Shown here piece after piece: positions 7,328-11,065 of a DNA stretch of 11,065 nt (position 1 is its first letter; the number at the start of each line of letters is the position of its first letter). The notes under the pieces are model-generated. The model was given only the letters and a program-made list of their open reading frames with translations, was not told where the DNA came from and ran no database searches. Position numbers and translations under genes: made by a program. The stretch is from Elusimicrobiota bacterium (GTDB lineage Bacteria; Elusimicrobiota; UBA5214; JBBAAG01): NCBI GenBank assembly GCA_041658405.1, contig JBBAAG010000089.1, positions 1-11,065 of the forward strand, read 5' to 3'.

Positions 7328-8641
7328 ATGGCAAAGAAGAAGCAGGTAACCGCAATTATTGTAGGGGCAGGGCACAGGTCGTTATGTTATGCCGGGTATT
7401 CAAAACATCATCCGGATAAACTTAAAATCGTTGGTGTAGCCGATCCCAGTGAACACCGGAGAAAACATACTGCCGAGATTTATGGCTTAACCGAAAAACA
7501 GTGTTTTAAATCAGCGGAAGAGTTGGCAAAAAAACCGAAACAAGCAGATTGTATAATCAATGGTACGATGGACATCCAGCATGTACCAACCTCAATACCG
7601 CTGCTTAAACGAGGGTATGATATTTTGTTAGAGAAACCCTTTGCTACTAACGAAAAGGAAATGTGGGAACTTTATGATACCGCAGTTAAGTATAAACGCA
7701 GGGTAATGATCTGCCATGTGCTGCGGTACGTGCCGTTCCTTACCAAAGTACGGGAACTCATTGCTGCGGGTGAGATCGGTGAAGTAATGAATATTCAAAC
7801 AGTAGAACACGTTAGTTACCATCATATGGGTATAGGTTTTGTCCGGGGAAAATGGAACCGCGAAGATGTGTGTAAATCAACGATGTTAATGTCAAAATGC
7901 TGCCATGACCTTGATATGATTACCTGGATGAAGTCAGGGATTGCGCCAAAACGCGTATCAAGTTTCGGGTCAAACATGTATTTTAATAACCAAAAAATGC
8001 CGAAAGGTGCGGGGACACGGTGTTTAGTTGATTGCGAGATTGAACCCAAATGCGACTATTCCGCGAAAAAGCATTATCTTGACCATCCCGGCCGCTGGAG
8101 CGCGTATGTTTGGGCTGGGATTGAGCATCTAAAAAACCCGTCGTTTATGGATCGCGTTAAGCATCTCAATAACAGCAATTTCGGGAAATGTATGTGGCGT
8201 TGCGATAATAATACAGTTGACCACCAGACTGTGATGATAGAATTTACTGATGGATGCACTGCTTCGCATAATATGGTTGGCGGTGCAGCTATGCCGTCAA
8301 GGTCAATACATCTTCTCGGGACACACGGTGAGATACAGGGCGTGCTTCACGAAAATAAGTTTGTGGTCCGACATATTGACCACCGCCCGGGGTATGAAAC
8401 TAAAGAACGTGTGGTTGACCTAAAGAATGAAGGTAACCTCGATGGCGCGTTTGGCGGGCATGGGGGGGGCGACCTGCGCCTGGCAGCTGATTTTGTGAAT
8501 GTAATGAGCGGCGAAAAACCGTCAATTTCGTATACCGGGATTGAGGATTCGGTATATGGGCATTTAACAGGTTTTCTCGCGGATAAGGCAAGACGTGAAA
8601 ACAGTGTGATTGACTTCCCGAAACTTGGAGTAAAAAAATGA
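7328..8641 (+). CDS. Gfo/Idh/MocA-family NAD(P)-dependent oxidoreductase
   Basis: Cytoplasmic dehydrogenase-type enzyme acting on a sugar or sugar derivative, 437 residues. The N-terminal Rossmann fold shows V12-G-A-G-H-R-S18, then acidic VADPSE after the second strand. E102-K103-P104 is the family's signature lysine motif. H193-D194-L-D196 follows in the substrate half. The C-terminal domain holds C232-x3-C236-x5-C242 and C288-x3-C292, a pattern I recall in a subgroup common in Planctomycetes and Lentisphaerae. HGGGD near the end is encoded across a run of eight G (8462-8469) and is in frame. An in-frame TTG at 7316 abuts the AGAAAGG site (7309-7315), so ATG 7328 is preferred, though 12 nt is long spacing. 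The end overlaps the next gene by four bases (ATGA). It could oxidise or epimerise a monosaccharide freed by the lyase and sulfatases; the exact substrate is unknown. Confidence 0.9.
   Translation: MAKKKQVTAIIVGAGHRSLCYAGYSKHHPDKLKIVGVADPSEHRRKHTAEIYGLTEKQCFKSAEELAKKPKQADCIINGTMDIQHVPTSIPLLKRGYDILLEKPFATNEKEMWELYDTAVKYKRRVMICHVLRYVPFLTKVRELIAAGEIGEVMNIQTVEHVSYHHMGIGFVRGKWNREDVCKSTMLMSKCCHDLDMITWMKSGIAPKRVSSFGSNMYFNNQKMPKGAGTRCLVDCEIEPKCDYSAKKHYLDHPGRWSAYVWAGIEHLKNPSFMDRVKHLNNSNFGKCMWRCDNNTVDHQTVMIEFTDGCTASHNMVGGAAMPSRSIHLLGTHGEIQGVLHENKFVVRHIDHRPGYETKERVVDLKNEGNLDGAFGGHGGGDLRLAADFVNVMSGEKPSISYTGIEDSVYGHLTGFLADKARRENSVIDFPKLGVKK
8627..8641 (+). other. Stop-start overlap with Shine-Dalgarno and A7 run
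   Basis: GGAG at 8627-8630 lies 7 bases before ATG 8638, and ATGA joins the oxidoreductase stop (8639-8641) to the next start. Seven A residues at 8632-8638 are read as A-AAA-AAA directly before that stop. Ordinary termination-reinitiation is the simplest reading; a -1 slip would fuse the two proteins. Confidence 0.6.
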
Positions 8642-9576
8642 AGGTTTTGACAAGTATTTGGGAAAAACAGAGGACTCTAACAAGTTTTTTGGCAATTGTA
8701 GTAATCATAAGCGCGATGTTTTTTATTACAATAAAAGTTGTGGGACAAAAAGCGTACTTTCTTGCGCAGTTTTATATGCTTACACCAACGCTTGCTGCAA
8801 TAATTGTCCGCGCATTTATACATCCGCAACGGTTTGAGGATGCGCATCTTAAGTTCGGACAGTTGAAGGATTATCTGGTATTCTGGTGTACGGCACTGGG
8901 GATAACGTTAATCATTTTTATTGTCTACACACTCACAGGAGCGGTTACCTGGGACTTTACCGGCAGCGCATTTCTTAAACAACTAGAACAATACATTGTA
9001 TCCACGGGAAAAACTATGGAGGAATCTCTGCCAAAAGGCGTGACGCCTACGATGATGTTATTAACGTATTTTTTTGGCGGGTTGACTGTTCTCAATATAT
9101 TCCCGGGTGTGATAACCGGATTTGCGGAAGAATTCGGGTGGAGAGGGTTAATGTTCCCGGAACTCTATAAAATATCGCCGTTTGCAGGCTTTATTATAGG
9201 CGGATTGATATGGTTCCTCTGGAATGCGCCAATGGCGTTAATTATACCGATGCCGGCAGAACTTAAACTTTGGGAAACTACGGGTAATATTATTGTCCTG
9301 GGAATAGGGTCAGTGTGTACGTTCATCTTTCTTGCGTATGTATACATAAAAACACGGAATATCTGGGTGGTATCAATTACGCACATGACATTGAACAACT
9401 CATCACATGCGTTTATGTACTACTGCGTGATGAAAAACCAGTTACTGGCAAACACGATGCTATCATTAACAATGGCGGGTATTGTGCTGGTACTATACTT
9501 TACCGGCGAGCATAAAGTATTTGAAGAATATTTTGGTAAACACGGAGAATCGTTAAGCAAGTTCGGGTTGAAGTAG
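8638..9576 (+). CDS. CPBP/CAAX-protease-like (Rce1/ABI family) intramembrane protein with altered motif 2
   Basis: Multi-pass membrane protein of 312 residues with about eight hydrophobic segments. It belongs to the CPBP family of glutamate intramembrane proteases, which includes Rce1 and proteins linked to bacteriocin processing or immunity. Motif 1 is intact: E164-E165-F-G-W-R169-G. Motif 3 is intact: H249-x3-N253. Motif 2, normally W/F-x3-H as in WHxP, reads W192-F-L-W-N196-A-P, so Asn replaces the second catalytic His. Spacings E164-196-249-253 closely match Glu140, His173, His227 and Asn231 of the Methanococcus maripaludis Rce1 as I recall them, so the alignment is unlikely to be wrong. 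The protein may be inactive as a protease or mechanistically altered. It is preceded by GGAG with 7-nt spacing and overlaps the oxidoreductase stop. Its role in a glycan locus is unclear. Confidence 0.9.
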   Translation: MKVLTSIWEKQRTLTSFLAIVVIISAMFFITIKVVGQKAYFLAQFYMLTPTLAAIIVRAFIHPQRFEDAHLKFGQLKDYLVFWCTALGITLIIFIVYTLTGAVTWDFTGSAFLKQLEQYIVSTGKTMEESLPKGVTPTMMLLTYFFGGLTVLNIFPGVITGFAEEFGWRGLMFPELYKISPFAGFIIGGLIWFLWNAPMALIIPMPAELKLWETTGNIIVLGIGSVCTFIFLAYVYIKTRNIWVVSITHMTLNNSSHAFMYYCVMKNQLLANTMLSLTMAGIVLVLYFTGEHKVFEEYFGKHGESLSKFGLK

Positions 9577-9583
9577 ATACTAT

Positions 9584-9590
9584 AGGAGGA
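9584..9590 (+). promoter_or_regulatory. Strong ribosome binding site deciding a TTG start
   Basis: AGGAGGA stands 7 bases before TTG 9598, and the spacer is almost all T (eight T at 9592-9599, running into the start codon). No in-frame ATG follows until residue 22, inside the first membrane helix, so the TTG is the start. Confidence 0.85.
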
Positions 9591-9597
9591 ATTTTTT

Positions 9598-11022
9598 TTG
9601 GAACAAAAACCACCAAGGGTTTTGTCAATTGACGTTTTTCGAGGGATAACTATTGTATTAATGATTTTTGTTAATCATATATTTGACCTCAGGATGAAAA
9701 ATATTCCGCAATGGTTGAAGCATATGCCGGCACTGGGTATCACGATGTCGGATATAATATTCCCGGCATTCCTTTTTATTGTTGGGATGGCAATACCCCT
9801 GGCGTTAGACCGCCGTATAGATCGGGGAGATACGTGGTACCAGCTTATCTGGCGGGTAGTATCACGTGCTGTGTCTATACTTATTGCAGGGTTTTACTGG
9901 GTAAACTATGACTATTACAATGCTTCAAAAGGGTTATTGCCAAAGGATTGGTGGGGTTTCCTCGCGTTTATTTCCGTAATCCTTATCTGGATAAACTATC
10001 CGCAGACAGATAAAACTAAGTGGGACAAAAAAAGGGTTGTATATACAGCATTACAAGGGTTCGGGTTTGTGATGCTGATATTTTTATCATTCACCTATAC
10101 AAGTTTTGGGGAAAAAGGGTTAACATATCCCGCATGGACACTTGACCCGCGGTGGTGGCAAATGCTGGGTGCGATCGGGTGGGCGTACTTATTTGCGGGA
10201 CTGTATTACCTGGTATTCCGTAATAACTTGACTGCATTAGCGTTTGGGGTGCCGTTATTCCTAATGATATACACCGGCCATGCGACAGGTGTATTAAAAT
10301 TTGTTGACCAATGGGTACCGTTCCTGGGTATTCGCGCGAGGGGAACACACGGGGCATTAGTGATGGCTGGGATTGTACTCCAAAAATTTATGGAATCACG
10401 CGCAGGTGACCAGCCAAAAGCTGATACTTTTGATCAGCGGGTAAAGTTTATAATATTATTCGGCGGGATGATGCTTATCAGCGGATTCCTTGAAGCCGTA
10501 CTGTTCCGGCTTAACGGAGTAGATACCTCCGTACTCTGGTGGGTATTTGGGCTAGGATTATTCGCGATGGTATTGTATATCGTAAATAACGATTTTGAGG
10601 AACGTATGAAGATGGCGTTAAGTATCGGCGGTGTGTTAATGCTTTCAGGGTTATTAATGGGTAATCTCTACAAAATATCTAAGAACGGCGCGACACCGAG
10701 CTGGGTGCTGGTATGCTCAGGAACGTGTGTGATAATTTATGTTTTGACATACTACTTTGTTGATCAAAAGAAGATGAGGGGATGGTTTATAGATATTGTC
10801 CTTCCTCCGGCGAATAATCCGTTACTCGCATACTTGATGCCCGAAGCAATTGTTGCGCTTTTACTGGCGTTAGGGTTAGGAACTTTTATGCCAAAACTTA
10901 CCGGTGTGTTTATGTTTATGAGTTCCGGGATTTTGGGTATTCTGCGTGCAGTATTGTGGACTGCTTTGATGATATGGTTAACCATGTGGTTGACTAAACA
11001 GAAAGTTGTGGTACGGTTTTGA
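9598..11022 (+). CDS. DUF5009 / heparan-alpha-glucosaminide N-acetyltransferase-like membrane acyltransferase
   Basis: Integral membrane protein of 474 residues with about 10-12 hydrophobic segments. The start RVLSIDVFRGI (residues 7-17) and the block KH42-MPALGITMSDIIFPAFLFIVG are the hallmark of the DUF5009/COG4299 group related to human lysosomal HGSNAT. H42 lines up by eye with the HGSNAT histidine thought to carry the acetyl group (KHASWNGLTVADLVFP as remembered). By analogy it could move acetyl from cytoplasmic acetyl-CoA to an amino sugar on the far side of the membrane; bacterial members are mostly uncharacterised. It starts at TTG behind AGGAGGA, 21 nt after the CPBP gene, and its stop shares one base with the next start. 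Presence beside a heparinase-like lyase and sulfatases fits an amino-sugar-containing sulfated glycan, but this is inference from company. Family confidence is high; the reaction is unproven. Confidence 0.88.
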   Translation: MEQKPPRVLSIDVFRGITIVLMIFVNHIFDLRMKNIPQWLKHMPALGITMSDIIFPAFLFIVGMAIPLALDRRIDRGDTWYQLIWRVVSRAVSILIAGFYWVNYDYYNASKGLLPKDWWGFLAFISVILIWINYPQTDKTKWDKKRVVYTALQGFGFVMLIFLSFTYTSFGEKGLTYPAWTLDPRWWQMLGAIGWAYLFAGLYYLVFRNNLTALAFGVPLFLMIYTGHATGVLKFVDQWVPFLGIRARGTHGALVMAGIVLQKFMESRAGDQPKADTFDQRVKFIILFGGMMLISGFLEAVLFRLNGVDTSVLWWVFGLGLFAMVLYIVNNDFEERMKMALSIGGVLMLSGLLMGNLYKISKNGATPSWVLVCSGTCVIIYVLTYYFVDQKKMRGWFIDIVLPPANNPLLAYLMPEAIVALLLALGLGTFMPKLTGVFMFMSSGILGILRAVLWTALMIWLTMWLTKQKVVVRF

Positions 11023-11065
11023 TGGACATAAAATATGTTGATTTATACGTGTTCTCCGGTACGGG
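11022..11065 (+). CDS. Start of a flavodoxin-like / EFR1-type ferredoxin protein, cut by window edge
   Basis: ATG 11022 shares its A with the stop of the acyltransferase gene (TGATG) and stays open to the edge. The 14 full codons read MDIKYVDLYVFSGT, with a further partial codon beginning GG (Gly). A short beta strand ending in FSGTG is typical of the FMN phosphate loop in EFR1-family proteins (flavodoxin fold plus a 4Fe-4S ferredoxin module, usually FSGTGNT/S). Only this motif and the operon-like overlap support the call. If right, it would be a cytoplasmic electron carrier that could feed a radical-SAM enzyme. Confidence 0.55.
   Translation, partial: MDIKYVDLYVFSGT

Noticed and set aside
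8462..8469. Run of eight G in the oxidoreductase as a phase-variable or frameshifted site
   Set aside because: The frame through it encodes the family's HGGGD motif and continues normally to the stop, so the gene is intact; slippage cannot be shown from one sequence.
8638..9576. CPBP gene as part of a bacteriocin or abortive-infection system
   Set aside because: No small peptide precursor, peptide exporter or toxin is nearby; the family name alone does not support it.
9592..9599. Run of eight T between ribosome site and TTG as an intrinsic terminator or slippage switch
   Set aside because: No GC-rich hairpin precedes it; it simply forms the spacer and start codon behind AGGAGGA.

Overview
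The window suggests a glycan-degrading, probably anaerobic bacterium of the kind rich in sulfatases, such as Lentisphaerae/PVC, Elusimicrobiota or Omnitrophota-like lineages. This is inferred from gene content: two Cys-type sulfatases, an oxygen-independent radical-SAM sulfatase-maturating enzyme, a secreted heparinase-like lyase, a sugar-dehydrogenase-type oxidoreductase and a DUF5009/HGSNAT-like acyltransferase. No marker gene is present, so the phylum is a guess. There is no RNA gene, CRISPR array, insertion sequence, plasmid or phage gene, and no gene-free stretch over 100 bases.

Layout. Positions 1-2258 (minus strand) hold two tandem sulfatase paralogues about 80% identical in protein. 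They are 5 bp apart, and the distal one runs off the left edge. A 95-bp divergent control region (2259-2353) follows, with a candidate extended -10 in each direction and a small inverted repeat. From 2354 to the right edge all genes are on the plus strand and tightly packed: a DUF4153-like multi-pass membrane protein, anaerobic sulfatase-maturating enzyme (1-nt overlap), a secreted heparinase II/III-like lyase (21-nt gap), a Gfo/Idh/MocA oxidoreductase (57-nt gap including the intergenic repeat), a CPBP/Rce1-type intramembrane protease-like protein (4-nt overlap), a DUF5009/HGSNAT-like membrane acyltransferase (21-nt gap), and the first 14 codons of a flavodoxin-like/EFR1-type protein (1-nt overlap). 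The spacing fits one long transcript. Two genes start at TTG behind strong Shine-Dalgarno sites.

How the genes could work together (inference). The maturase converts the active-site cysteine of the two divergently encoded sulfatases to formylglycine. The lyase would cut an acidic, possibly sulfated polysaccharide outside the cytoplasm. The sulfatases, which lack signal peptides, would desulfate the imported fragments. The Gfo/Idh/MocA enzyme would process a released sugar, and the HGSNAT-like protein could acetylate an amino sugar across the membrane. The redox protein at the right edge could supply electrons to the radical-SAM enzyme. The set recalls heparan sulfate breakdown, but no substrate is shown by the sequence.

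Most unusual details: the CPBP protein has Asn where the family's second-motif catalytic His is expected; the two sulfatase genes share an almost identical 81-bp block suggesting gene conversion; the DUF4153-like gene is much more AT-rich than its neighbours.
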